From assembly GCA_900539665.1 (NCBI GenBank), contig UQCV01000017.1, forward strand, positions 1-33,878: 33,878 nucleotides of DNA, given 5' to 3'. The notes under the pieces are model-generated. The model did not search any database and was not told the DNA's origin. It was given only the letters and a program-made list of their open reading frames with translations. Shown one piece after another: positions 25,966 to 33,462 of this stretch. Position 1 is the first letter of the stretch; every line of letters starts with the position of its first letter. Position numbers and translations under genes: made by a program. This DNA comes from an uncultured Succinivibrionaceae bacterium (lineage in GTDB: Bacteria; Pseudomonadota; Gammaproteobacteria; Enterobacterales; Succinivibrionaceae).

Positions 25966-26331
25966 TTAAAATTTAATTACACAACGGAGCCAGAAGATAA
26001 AAAGAAGAGTAGCAGCAGAGCATGAAAGGAATGCTGCCGCACCGTAAAGCGCATAGTGGTGAAGCTTAGTGGTGTGAATGGTAAGGTCGTGCAAACCGTG
26101 GTAAATACGGTGTAAGCAGTGCCAAACAGTACCACCAATGATTACACATACTGCGCCAGCACCCCACCAGTGTGAAATTACTTCAACAAAGTGGAAAGCT
26201 TGGTGGCCATCAGTGAAACCAGCGATGAGCATGCAGATAAGTAATGCAGGAAGTGCAAAACCAATTACCATGCCGCCAAAGCCAAAGAGGCCCCAATAAA
26301 TTGGTTCATCAGAACGACGAGTTGTTGCCAT
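25966..26331 (-). CDS. frdD: Fumarate reductase subunit D (membrane anchor)
   Basis: Membrane anchor of menaquinol:fumarate reductase, 121 aa (E. coli 119), with three helices (about 14-38, 52-72, 92-115). RRSDEPIYWGLFG near the N-terminus and LHRIYHGLHDL before the last helix are the conserved FrdD motifs. AAGGAG lies upstream of the ATG, and the gap to frdC is 15 bp. Last gene of frdABCD. Confidence 0.95.
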   Translation of the reverse strand: MATTRRSDEPIYWGLFGFGGMVIGFALPALLICMLIAGFTDGHQAFHFVEVISHWWGAGAVCVIIGGTVWHCLHRIYHGLHDLTIHTTKLHHYALYGAAAFLSCSAATLLFIFWLRCVIKF

Positions 26332-26346
26332 TTTCGGGACTCCTTA

Positions 26347-26778
26347 CTAAGCGAGGCATAAAGCCAAAATTATAACGATACTTGCACATACAGTACCAAT
26401 CCAAAGACCACCGGTAACTACGATTTCTGGAAGAAGCTTAGTATCGGTTGGCTTGTTGGTAAGGAACATGCGCACAGCCTTAGGCATAAGATTGTACCAA
26501 GTCAATGCATGGTAAAGCACAGATACGAGAGCAATGATGTTAAGAATAATAACAATTGGGCTCTTGATAAATGCTGCAACATATACAATTGCTACAAGTG
26601 GCTGTGGGATAAGTACTGCGAGTAATGCAAAGTAAATGAGTTCTAATGCAACCCAAAGAGCAACTACAGAAGTACCTTCACGAAGCATGTAGGCAATGTA
26701 GAAAGCGCGGTCAGTCCACCAGTTAGCTTTAACCGGCTGAACATATGGCTTACGGTATGATTTAACGTTGTTATCCAT
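26347..26778 (-). CDS. frdC: Fumarate reductase subunit C (membrane anchor)
   Basis: Second membrane anchor of fumarate reductase, 143 aa (E. coli 131), with three helices. YMLREGTSVVALW carries Glu34, matching E. coli FrdC Glu29 at the menaquinol site. The N-terminus (MDNNVKSYRKPYVQP) is typical. Its ATG overlaps the frdB stop in TAATG, implying translational coupling. Confidence 0.95.
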   Translation of the reverse strand: MDNNVKSYRKPYVQPVKANWWTDRAFYIAYMLREGTSVVALWVALELIYFALLAVLIPQPLVAIVYVAAFIKSPIVIILNIIALVSVLYHALTWYNLMPKAVRMFLTNKPTDTKLLPEIVVTGGLWIGTVCASIVIILALCLA

Positions 26779-27530
26779 TATTCCTCTCCCGGCTTAAACA
26801 TTTTGATGACATAGTCCATCGCACTTGCCTTCTTGCCGAGCTGGATGGCAGATGCAGGATCTACGTGCTTAGGACATACCTGTGAGCAGTAACCAACAAA
26901 GGTACAGCTCCAAACACCTTCATCCTGGCTCATAATCTTAAGACGTTCACGAGCGCCGGCATCACGGTTATCGATGTTGTAACGATAAAGAAGTGTGAGC
27001 GCAGCTGGGCCGATGAAGTCCTTGTTGAGCTTGTACTGAGGGCAGGCAGCGTAGCAACAACCGCAGTTAATACACTGTGCGAACTGGAGATACATTTCCA
27101 TCTGTTGTGGAGTCTGAACATAACCTTCGTTAAGAGGCTTGTTAGCATCCTTTTCAGCTGGGATGATGTATGGCTTAACACGTTCGATTTTTTCAATGAA
27201 ATCAGAAAGATCAACAACGAGGTCGCGTTCGATTGGGAAGTTTGCTAAAGGCTGAACCTTAAGAACCTTAGAATCATCGTATTCACGAAGGAAGGTCTTA
27301 CAAGCAAGCTGAGGTACACCGTTTACCATCATGGCACATGAACCACAAACGGCCATACGGCAAGACCAACGGAAGCTCAATTCTGGTTCAAGGAAGTCCT
27401 TGATGTAGTTAAGAGCTTCGAGCAGAGAGGATTCCTTGGTGTATGGAACGGTAAACTCCTGGAAATGCGGTTCGCTGTCGGTTTCTGGACGATAGCGCTG
27501 CACGGAGATTTTCATGGTTTTATCGGACAT
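26778..27530 (-). CDS. frdB: Fumarate reductase iron-sulfur subunit
   Basis: Electron-transfer subunit with three Fe-S clusters, 250 aa (E. coli 244). The [2Fe-2S] cysteines are Cys57, 62, 65 and 77, the same numbers as in E. coli. The [4Fe-4S] and [3Fe-4S] ligands are in CINCGCCYAACP (Cys153, 156, 159, 163) and CTFVGYCSQVCP (Cys209, 215, 219). CINCGCC has one additional Cys (158) where E. coli has Leu. It overlaps frdA and frdC by one base (TAATG). Confidence 0.97.
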   Translation of the reverse strand: MSDKTMKISVQRYRPETDSEPHFQEFTVPYTKESSLLEALNYIKDFLEPELSFRWSCRMAVCGSCAMMVNGVPQLACKTFLREYDDSKVLKVQPLANFPIERDLVVDLSDFIEKIERVKPYIIPAEKDANKPLNEGYVQTPQQMEMYLQFAQCINCGCCYAACPQYKLNKDFIGPAALTLLYRYNIDNRDAGARERLKIMSQDEGVWSCTFVGYCSQVCPKHVDPASAIQLGKKASAMDYVIKMFKPGEE

Positions 27531-29347
27531 TACTTATTTGCCTCCTCTGCTGCCTTCTTTTTCTTTTCAGCTTCTTCTGCTTCTGCACCGTATACGCGCT
27601 TAGCAGGTTGGAAACGAGTGATCTTTACTTCGCTGTAAGAGATAGCAGGAGCTGCATCTTCACCCTGGAAGGTAGCAAGGGTGTGCTTGAGGAAGTTCAC
27701 ATCGTCACGCTGAGTGTATGCGCCATCTGGACCATCGAGACGCTGATGGCTACCACGAGATTCCTTTCTGTTAAGAGCGGAATTAGCCATACATTCTGCT
27801 ACATCGAGAGTGTAACCAAGTTCGATAGCGTTGAGGAATTCAGTGTTGAATACACGGCCAGCTGTATCTTTGATCTTGATATTCTTGTAGCGCTTCTGAA
27901 GTGCTGCAATAGTATCAACGGTCTTCTTCATGCCTTCTTCTTCACGGTAAATACCAACGCCTTCTTCCATGGAATCACCCATTTCGTGGCGGATTGCTGA
28001 GCAACTTTCGGTACCATTGCCGTCGAATAAAGCAGCTACCTTCTTAACAGCAGCTTCAGCCTGAGCTACGAGGTTAGCTTCATTACCGAACTTAACGGTC
28101 TTAGAGTACTTAGCCGCTTCATCACCAGCAAGCTTGCCGAATACGATGGTTTCAACAAGGGAGTTAGAACCAAGACGGTTAGCACCGTGAATACCAACAG
28201 AAGCACATTCACCAGCAGCGTAAAGACCTGGCTTACGAGTAGCGGTCTTGCCATCGGTTTCAATACCACCCATGGTGTAGTGAACTACTGGGCGAATAGG
28301 TACTGGAGCCTGAGCTGGGTCTACACCGGCATAAGCCTGTGCAAGTTCGCAGATGAGTGGGAGACGTTCATGGAGGTAGTCTTTACCGAGGTGACGGAGG
28401 TCGAGGTAAACTGCATCGCCAAGAGGCATCTTGATAGTTCTACCCTTCTTCTGTTCGTGCCAGAAAGCCTGAGATACACGGTCACGTGGACCAAGTTCCA
28501 TGTACTTGTTCTTTGGGTGGCCAACTGGAGTTTCAGGGCCCAAACCGTAATCCTGGAGGTAACGGTAGCCGTCCTTGTTTACAAGGATCCCGCCTTCACC
28601 ACGACAACCTTCGGTCATAAGAAGACCACAGCCTAAAAGGCCAGTTGGGTGGTACTGAACGAATTCCATGTCACGGAGAGGTACGCCATGACGATAAGCA
28701 AGAGCCATGCCATCACCAGTTACGATACCACCGTTGGTGTTGAAGCTGTAAGCACGACCAGCACCGCCAGTTGCGATAACTACAGACTTAGCTAAAATAG
28801 TGCGGCAAACACCATTTTGAATATCATAAGTTACAACACCCTTGATTTGACCATCTTCTTCGAGGAGATCGAAAACGAAGTGTTCATCGAAACGATGAAT
28901 TGAAGGATATTTGATTGAGGTCTGGAAGAGAGTATGAAGCATATGGAAGCCGGACTTATCCGCAGCAAACCAAGTGCGTGGTACCTTCATCCCACCGAAA
29001 CGACGTACGTTTACAGAACCGTCAGGCTTACGGCTCCATGGGCAGCCCCAGTGTTCAAGTTGGAAAAGTTCTTCAGTTGTGTGAGCAACAAAGTAATCTA
29101 CAACATCCTGTTCACAAAGCCAGTCACCACCAGCTACTGTATCTTCAAAGTGTTTTTCAAGGCTGTCATCTTCACCGATTACGCCCGCAGCACCACCTTC
29201 TGCTGCCACAGTGTGACTACGCATTGGGTAGACCTTGGAAATTAAGGCGATATTCAGTGTAGGATCCTGTTCTGCCACGGCGATTGCTGCACGGAGGCCT
29301 GTACCACCAGCACCAACGATCGCGACATCGGCTTTAACTATATCCAC
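27530..29347 (-). CDS. frdA: Fumarate reductase flavoprotein subunit
   Basis: Catalytic FAD subunit that reduces fumarate to succinate at the end of anaerobic respiration, 605 aa (E. coli 602) and strongly similar throughout. VGAGGTGLRAA is the FAD-binding loop, and His45 in RSHTVAAEGG is the covalent FAD attachment site. Active-site motifs follow: TEGCRGEGGILVN, ELGPRDRVSQAFWHE, HYTMGGIETD and GANRLGSNSL. It starts with GTG, with AGGAG five bases upstream; the nearby ATG is out of frame. The C-terminus is a Glu/Lys-rich tail, as in E. coli. Codon bias suggests very high expression. Confidence 0.98.
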   Translation of the reverse strand: MDIVKADVAIVGAGGTGLRAAIAVAEQDPTLNIALISKVYPMRSHTVAAEGGAAGVIGEDDSLEKHFEDTVAGGDWLCEQDVVDYFVAHTTEELFQLEHWGCPWSRKPDGSVNVRRFGGMKVPRTWFAADKSGFHMLHTLFQTSIKYPSIHRFDEHFVFDLLEEDGQIKGVVTYDIQNGVCRTILAKSVVIATGGAGRAYSFNTNGGIVTGDGMALAYRHGVPLRDMEFVQYHPTGLLGCGLLMTEGCRGEGGILVNKDGYRYLQDYGLGPETPVGHPKNKYMELGPRDRVSQAFWHEQKKGRTIKMPLGDAVYLDLRHLGKDYLHERLPLICELAQAYAGVDPAQAPVPIRPVVHYTMGGIETDGKTATRKPGLYAAGECASVGIHGANRLGSNSLVETIVFGKLAGDEAAKYSKTVKFGNEANLVAQAEAAVKKVAALFDGNGTESCSAIRHEMGDSMEEGVGIYREEEGMKKTVDTIAALQKRYKNIKIKDTAGRVFNTEFLNAIELGYTLDVAECMANSALNRKESRGSHQRLDGPDGAYTQRDDVNFLKHTLATFQGEDAAPAISYSEVKITRFQPAKRVYGAEAEEAEKKKKAAEEANK

Positions 29348-29389
29348 TTCATTCTCCTAAGAAAAAGGTTCTAGAACTAATAAATAAAT

Positions 29390-29411
29390 AGTGTCCCGCA
29401 TGCGGGGCACT
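29390..29411 (-). promoter_or_regulatory. GC-rich hairpin in the frdA leader
   Basis: A 22-nt near-palindrome (AGTGCCCCGC on the minus strand with GCGGGACACT) about 42 nt before the GTG. It stands out in AT-rich sequence and would lie at the 5' end of the frd mRNA, where it could protect against decay or affect translation. Confidence 0.5.
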
Positions 29412-29420
29412 GCTTCCGAG

Positions 29421-29451
29421 ATTTTAACAAAAAAATGATAAAATTTCTCAA
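29421..29451 (-). promoter_or_regulatory. Candidate frdABCD promoter
   Basis: On the minus strand TGT-TAAAAT, an extended -10 (hexamer 29426-29421), with TTGAGA (29451-29446) 19 bp upstream. The start would be near 29414. The long spacer suggests activator dependence. Confidence 0.45.
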
Positions 29452-29467
29452 TTATCTTTTGAGATAA
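29452..29467. promoter_or_regulatory. Dyad operator candidate upstream of frd
   Basis: TTATCT-TTTG-AGATAA is a perfect 6+6 inverted repeat with a 4-base centre, next to the candidate -35 and centred about 45 bases before the inferred frd start. The geometry recalls FNR (TTGAT-N4-ATCAA), but the half-site differs. Confidence 0.4.
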
Positions 29468-29560
29468 GTAGGAATTCCGTTCTTTAGTTTCTAAAGTGTT
29501 AAAAGTATTGTGTGAATTGATGTAACGCGATGTAAGGGATGAGTATCTTGGTTAAGTTTT

Positions 29561-29583
29561 AACCACTTTTGAGGTGGTTTTTT
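29561..29583 (+). terminator. Terminator-like hairpin on the plus strand
   Basis: AACCACTT and AGGTGGTT pair (one G-T) over TTG, followed by TTTT. On the minus strand no T-run follows, so it is not suited to end psd. Confidence 0.6.
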
Positions 29584-29659
29584 CAAATTTTTCTTTGTAC
29601 TCAATTTTGGGGAGCTAGTCTTGATTAGCCTGAATTAGTCTGTGTAGGTCATTTGTAGC

Positions 29660-29720
29660 TAAGGCCAAAGAATTTATTTGGCCTTAGGGAATTTAATCCA
29701 GGCTTGCTTTCAAGCAAGGT
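29660..29720 (-). terminator. Two hairpins after psd, possible transcription end
   Basis: TAAGGCCAAA/TTTGGCCTTA (29660-29686, 10 bp) and CTTGCTT/AAGCAAG (29703-29718). Neither has a minus-strand T-run, so termination is uncertain. Confidence 0.4.
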
Positions 29721-29726
29721 TTGAGT

Positions 29727-30602
29727 TTATTTATTTGTAGATGGAATGGTGCCTAGTACAGTCCCGAGTTTTACAGCTTGAGCTGTTTTTAGTTCATTTG
29801 CAAAATTAATTCCATTTGGGGCAAAACAGGTGATAACAGTTGATCCTAAGAGGAATTTGCCCATTTCTTCGCCCTTTTTAAGGGTGATTGGGGTGGTAAG
29901 TTCTGAATAATCCCAAGTCTTCAATTCGCGCTTATTACCCGGGGTGATAACACCCGCCCAAGAGGTGGAAATGCTGCCTACAATAGTAGCCCCGACGAGC
30001 ACCATGGCCATAGGACCGGCTTTGGTATCAAAGAAACATACCACGCGTTCGTTTTTGGTAAAGAGTTCATCGATAGCTTCAACGTAGGTTGGGTTTACGG
30101 AATAAAATTTACCAGGAATGTACACCATCTTTTTTAAGGTGCCGTCAATAGGCATGTGAATACGATGGTAATTTGATGGGCTTAAATAGATGCAGGCGAA
30201 ATTACCATTGCTAAAATCTTGGTAATCACAGCTACCACCTAAAAGGTTACGTAAACTGTAATCTTGTCCTTTAGCGGCAATTAAACGGTCGAATTTAGTT
30301 TCACCAAACTCAGCCATGGTGCCGTCTACTGGCATGACAATTGAGGCTTCATTTTCATCAATTGGGCGCATGCCTGGTTTTAAGGTACGGGTAAAAAAAT
30401 CGTTAAATGTATGGTAGCTAGCTGGATTTTCTTGGTTAGCTTCACTCATATTAATTTTGTATTTGTTGATAAATACATTAATAAAGAAGGTGGTGGTTTT
30501 ACCGAGATCGCGAGCTGCTAAAAAACCAGCTAAGCGGGTAAGCAAGTATTTTGGGGTGAGACGGTGGCTTAGCACCTTGAGATTTTTAGTTAAAGTACTC
30601 AT
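29727..30602 (-). CDS. psd: Phosphatidylserine decarboxylase proenzyme
   Basis: Inner-membrane pyruvoyl enzyme that makes phosphatidylethanolamine from phosphatidylserine. The 291-aa proenzyme has the catalytic triad of the bacterial family: Asp93 in MPVDGTM, His146 in NYHRIHMP and Ser254 in LGST (252-255), where self-cleavage forms the beta chain and the pyruvoyl alpha chain. FNDFFTRTLKPGMRP is the conserved N-terminal part. It starts 2 bp after the rsgA stop, the same order as in E. coli, and relies on a weak GGGAAA site, so it is probably coupled to rsgA. Confidence 0.97.
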   Translation of the reverse strand: MSTLTKNLKVLSHRLTPKYLLTRLAGFLAARDLGKTTTFFINVFINKYKINMSEANQENPASYHTFNDFFTRTLKPGMRPIDENEASIVMPVDGTMAEFGETKFDRLIAAKGQDYSLRNLLGGSCDYQDFSNGNFACIYLSPSNYHRIHMPIDGTLKKMVYIPGKFYSVNPTYVEAIDELFTKNERVVCFFDTKAGPMAMVLVGATIVGSISTSWAGVITPGNKRELKTWDYSELTTPITLKKGEEMGKFLLGSTVITCFAPNGINFANELKTAQAVKLGTVLGTIPSTNK

Positions 30603-30604
30603 TT

Positions 30605-31702
30605 TTATTTCCCATATTTACGGCCGGGTTTTACGTATGCGTCCGGCTTGTTTTCTTTCATTGAAGTAATGATGCGGTGGTAGTTTTCATAACGAAAAGC
30701 TGCAATTTTGCCTTCTTCTAGTGCTTCGGTTATGGCACATCCCGGATCTTTTAGATGTTTGCAATCGCTAAACTTACAGTGTCCAAGGTAAGGTCTAAAT
30801 TCGCGATAACTTTTGGTAACTTCATCGTCAGTAAGATGCCACAAAGAAAATTCGCGAACGCCTGGAGAGTCGACAATAATACCGTCATCGGAAAGATGAT
30901 AGAGCTTGGTGCTAGTGGTGGTGTGTTGACCAAGGCCTGAAGTAGATGAAACTGCGCCAGTTTGGGCTTCGGCTACTGGAGTTATAGCGTTTAAAAGAGA
31001 TGATTTGCCCACGCCAGATTGACCAACTAAAACTGAATGTTCGTGTTGCAAAAGGGCTTTTAAAGCTTTAAGTTGGTTTTCGGTATCAGTTAAAGCTTCT
31101 GGTTTAGTGCTGACACATAAGGTTTGGTAACCTAAGGACTCGTACACTGTGAGTAACTTTTTTAGTTCACCACGCTCTTCAGGGGTGAATAAATCTAATT
31201 TATTCACTACGATGACCGGAGTAATACCGGCAATTTCACAAGCTACTAAATAGCGGTCTAAGATATTTGTGGAAAATTCTGGTAATTTGGCGCTGACAAT
31301 AATTATCTTGCTAAGATTGGCGGCGATAGGTTTTAAGCCATCGTAATAATCGGGACGTGATAACAGGCTTGAACGGGGTAAAACTGTTTCTACAAGGCCA
31401 CCGGTGCCATCATTATGTTGTTCATCAATGCGAAATAGTACTTTATCCCCAGTGGTGATGCTTGCGATGGTTCGGCGGATAAAGCATCTATAGATGGAAT
31501 GGTCGCTATCTTTTTCGATATCAACTTGTTTGCCATAACGGCTGATGACGGTTCCATGCTCTACGGGGCCTAAAGCTGAGGTGTTTGGTTCCTCCTGGAT
31601 TTCTTGAGTCTGGGAATGTTTACGTCCAGCTCGGTCCATGAGCTTTTGCTGTCTGGCTTGAATATTGCGGTTTTGTTTGGTATTTAGCCTAACCTTAGCC
31701 AT
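30605..31702 (-). CDS. rsgA: Ribosome small-subunit GTPase RsgA
   Basis: Circularly permuted GTPase acting late in 30S maturation, 365 aa (E. coli 350). An N-terminal basic part and OB fold (about 45-110) precede the G domain in the order G4 NKLD (167-170), G1 GQSGVGKS (227-234), G2 GQHTTT (258-263) and G3 DSPG (278-281), the permuted order typical of the family. The zinc finger uses Cys309, Cys314, His316 and Cys322. The start at 31702 is chosen because AGAGGA precedes it; an upstream TTG (31729) is less likely. First gene of rsgA-psd. Confidence 0.96.
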   Translation of the reverse strand: MAKVRLNTKQNRNIQARQQKLMDRAGRKHSQTQEIQEEPNTSALGPVEHGTVISRYGKQVDIEKDSDHSIYRCFIRRTIASITTGDKVLFRIDEQHNDGTGGLVETVLPRSSLLSRPDYYDGLKPIAANLSKIIIVSAKLPEFSTNILDRYLVACEIAGITPVIVVNKLDLFTPEERGELKKLLTVYESLGYQTLCVSTKPEALTDTENQLKALKALLQHEHSVLVGQSGVGKSSLLNAITPVAEAQTGAVSSTSGLGQHTTTSTKLYHLSDDGIIVDSPGVREFSLWHLTDDEVTKSYREFRPYLGHCKFSDCKHLKDPGCAITEALEEGKIAAFRYENYHRIITSMKENKPDAYVKPGRKYGK

Positions 31703-31912
31703 AGTTCCTCTGTTGATAATTATGAACAAAAATTTAGTTCGTAAATAGCTTGTGGCAAAGAGCCTGATGCGTGTTGATGATATTTTATCATTAAAAAGTC
31801 ATTTTGGCTGAAATCCGACTTTGTTCCTAAAAGCTTTCTGTAAATCTAAGTGTTAACAACAGTTAATCTGGGTGATTAAAAATAAGTATTTGGGGCGTTT
31901 TTAATTTATAAA

Positions 31913-32689
31913 TTATGGTTTGAGATACACATCTTTAGTAAGTTGAGCCCAAAACGAACTTTTTATTGGTTTATTTGAGTGTGGGTTGTCTTTAGTTAAC
32001 AGGTAATCATGTTTAATTTTGACCTTTTTCTTGGTTGTGGTGGTGGAAAGTGGCAAAGAAGCTTTTTGCACCCCTAAAAGAATAAGATATGGTTTTTTGG
32101 ATTCGACGGAAGAAATTAAGTACTGCTCTACAACGGTGAAGCCTGTTTTTTGGCATATGGTAAGTAGGTTATTTTCTTCAATAGCCGGTAGCATGAGAGC
32201 AAAAATTCCGTTAGGGGATAATAGTTCGTAGGCTTTGGCAAATAGGCTAAGTAGAGGTAACGAATTATTATGTCTTGCGGTATATCTTTCTTTTGTAGTG
32301 CCATGTAGATTAGGCTGTTCTGGGAAATATGGCGGATTGCTGATAATTAAATCAGGTCTGGTGTGCTCGGGTAAATCGTTGATGGTGATTTTTAAGATAT
32401 CGCTTTCCTGGCAAGATAATCGTTCATAAAAGGGTGAGCTTTTGAAATTGTATTCGGCGTCCTCGATAGCTCCAGCTTCAATATCAAGGGCGTGAATAAG
32501 GCTTTGGGGATTAAATTGAGCGTAGAGCAAACTTAAAATTCCCGTGCCGGTGCCAATATCAAGTACGCGTTGAGCATTAGGGAAGAGTTGAGCAGTCCAA
32601 GAACCTAGTAATACCGCATCGGTAGATAACTTCATGCCTGCTTTGGTTCTAGTAAGGGAAAATTGTTTAAAGTTGAAAGTTTTTGACAT
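31913..32689 (-). CDS. trmN6: tRNA1(Val) (adenine(37)-N6)-methyltransferase
   Basis: SAM-dependent methyltransferase of the YfiC/TrmN6 family that modifies A37 of tRNA-Val1, 258 aa. FNFKQFSLTRTKAGMKLSTD is the family N-terminus, VLDIGTGTGIL (42-52) binds SAM, and NPPYF (118-122) is the N6-adenine catalytic motif. The C-terminal basic segment TTTTKKKVKIKHDYLL probably contacts tRNA. It lies 210 bp upstream of rsgA and is probably separately transcribed. No strong terminator was found. Confidence 0.88.
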   Translation of the reverse strand: MSKTFNFKQFSLTRTKAGMKLSTDAVLLGSWTAQLFPNAQRVLDIGTGTGILSLLYAQFNPQSLIHALDIEAGAIEDAEYNFKSSPFYERLSCQESDILKITINDLPEHTRPDLIISNPPYFPEQPNLHGTTKERYTARHNNSLPLLSLFAKAYELLSPNGIFALMLPAIEENNLLTICQKTGFTVVEQYLISSVESKKPYLILLGVQKASLPLSTTTTKKKVKIKHDYLLTKDNPHSNKPIKSSFWAQLTKDVYLKP

Positions 32690-32897
32690 GAGGTAAATTG
32701 TTTGGTGGTTAGTTAATGGTTGTTATTAACAGATACTATGCAGTCGGCAAAGATGAAGTAAAATTTCGTTAAGCTATAAAGGCAACAAATAAAAAAACTT
32801 TATATAACCCAAAGAGTCTAATTTAAGACAAATTATACAAGAATAATTGAAGTAAATAAAACGAAGGTATTTAAAAGAAAAGAGATTTGATTTCTAT

Positions 32898-32973
32898 TGG
32901 AGCGGGAAACGAGGCTCGAACTCGCGACCCTAACCATGGCAAGGTTATGCTCTACCAACTGAGCTATTCCCGC
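32898..32973 (-). tRNA. tRNA-Gly (anticodon GCC)
   Basis: 76 nt including an encoded CCA. It has the acceptor GCGGGAA/TTCCCGC, D arm GCTC-AGTTGGTA-GAGC, anticodon loop TTGCCAT with GCC, and T loop TTCGAGC. It is close to E. coli tRNA-Gly(GCC). Second of two tandem copies. Confidence 0.98.
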
Positions 32974-33000
32974 AACAACAGACTAGAGAATTTTCAACAC

Positions 33001-33076
33001 TGGAGCGGGAAACGAGGCTCGAACTCGCGACCCTAACCATGGCAAGGTTATGCTCTACCAACTGAGCTATTCCCGC
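33001..33076 (-). tRNA. tRNA-Gly (anticodon GCC), identical copy
   Basis: Identical to the copy at 32898-32973 over all 76 nt, separated by a 27-nt spacer. It is first in transcription order, with its promoter just upstream. Confidence 0.98.
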
Positions 33077-33094
33077 GTGCTGAAAACGTGTGCT

Positions 33095-33122
33095 ATTATA
33101 ACCTATGTTTTTAAGTGCGCAA
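33095..33122 (-). promoter_or_regulatory. Promoter of the tRNA-Gly pair
   Basis: On the minus strand TTGCGC (33122-33117), a 16-bp spacer and a consensus TATAAT (33100-33095), 18 bp before the first tRNA. Confidence 0.65.
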
Positions 33123-33332
33123 GTGTTTTTTTTAAATATTTTTAATTTGTGGTAAAAACGTTCAAGCTGCCTGTTTTGTCACCCAAATTATCGAATGTCA
33201 GTAAGAATCGATATGTATTGGCTAGAAATACACGCTTCTATATTGAACTTAATATAAATCACAAGGTGAGAATTGCGCTTTAATTAACTTGATTCGCAGG
33301 ACGTTACTTATTCTTAAGAACTTGGATGTGAT

Positions 33333-33383
33333 GAGCAAAAAATGGGGAAGGGGGTAGAAAAAAACTTTGCTTCATTTTTGCTC
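33333..33383. repeat. Inverted repeat, 11-12 bp arms
   Basis: GAGCAAAAAATG (33333-33344) faces CATTTTTGCTC (33373-33383) across a 28-base spacer. The arms match except for one extra A. No ORF lies between them. It could be a hairpin in an RNA or a chance A/T-rich pair. Confidence 0.5.
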
Positions 33384-33442
33384 AATTTATAAAGAAAGTG
33401 CATTTTTAAAGCGTTGGACTCTTGAAATGCCTAATAACAGGA

Positions 33443-33462
33443 CCTATATACGAATATATAGG
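33443..33462. repeat. Perfect 8-bp hairpin
   Basis: CCTATATA and TATATAGG around CGAA. No T-run follows on either strand, so it is not an ordinary terminator. Confidence 0.5.

Larger units (their letters stand above)
29451..29583 (+). ncRNA. Candidate divergent small RNA beside frd
   Basis: TGA-TAAAAT (29436-29444), an extended -10 on the plus strand, is followed about 115 bases later by a hairpin with a T-run on the same strand. No plus-strand gene explains that terminator: both neighbours are on the minus strand. A transcript of about 130 nt would result. No long open frame is present. The start is inferred. Confidence 0.3.

Noticed and set aside
33001..33076. tRNA as an integration site for a genomic island in the right flank
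   Set aside because: No integrase and no partial tRNA repeat elsewhere; the second copy is a full functional gene.
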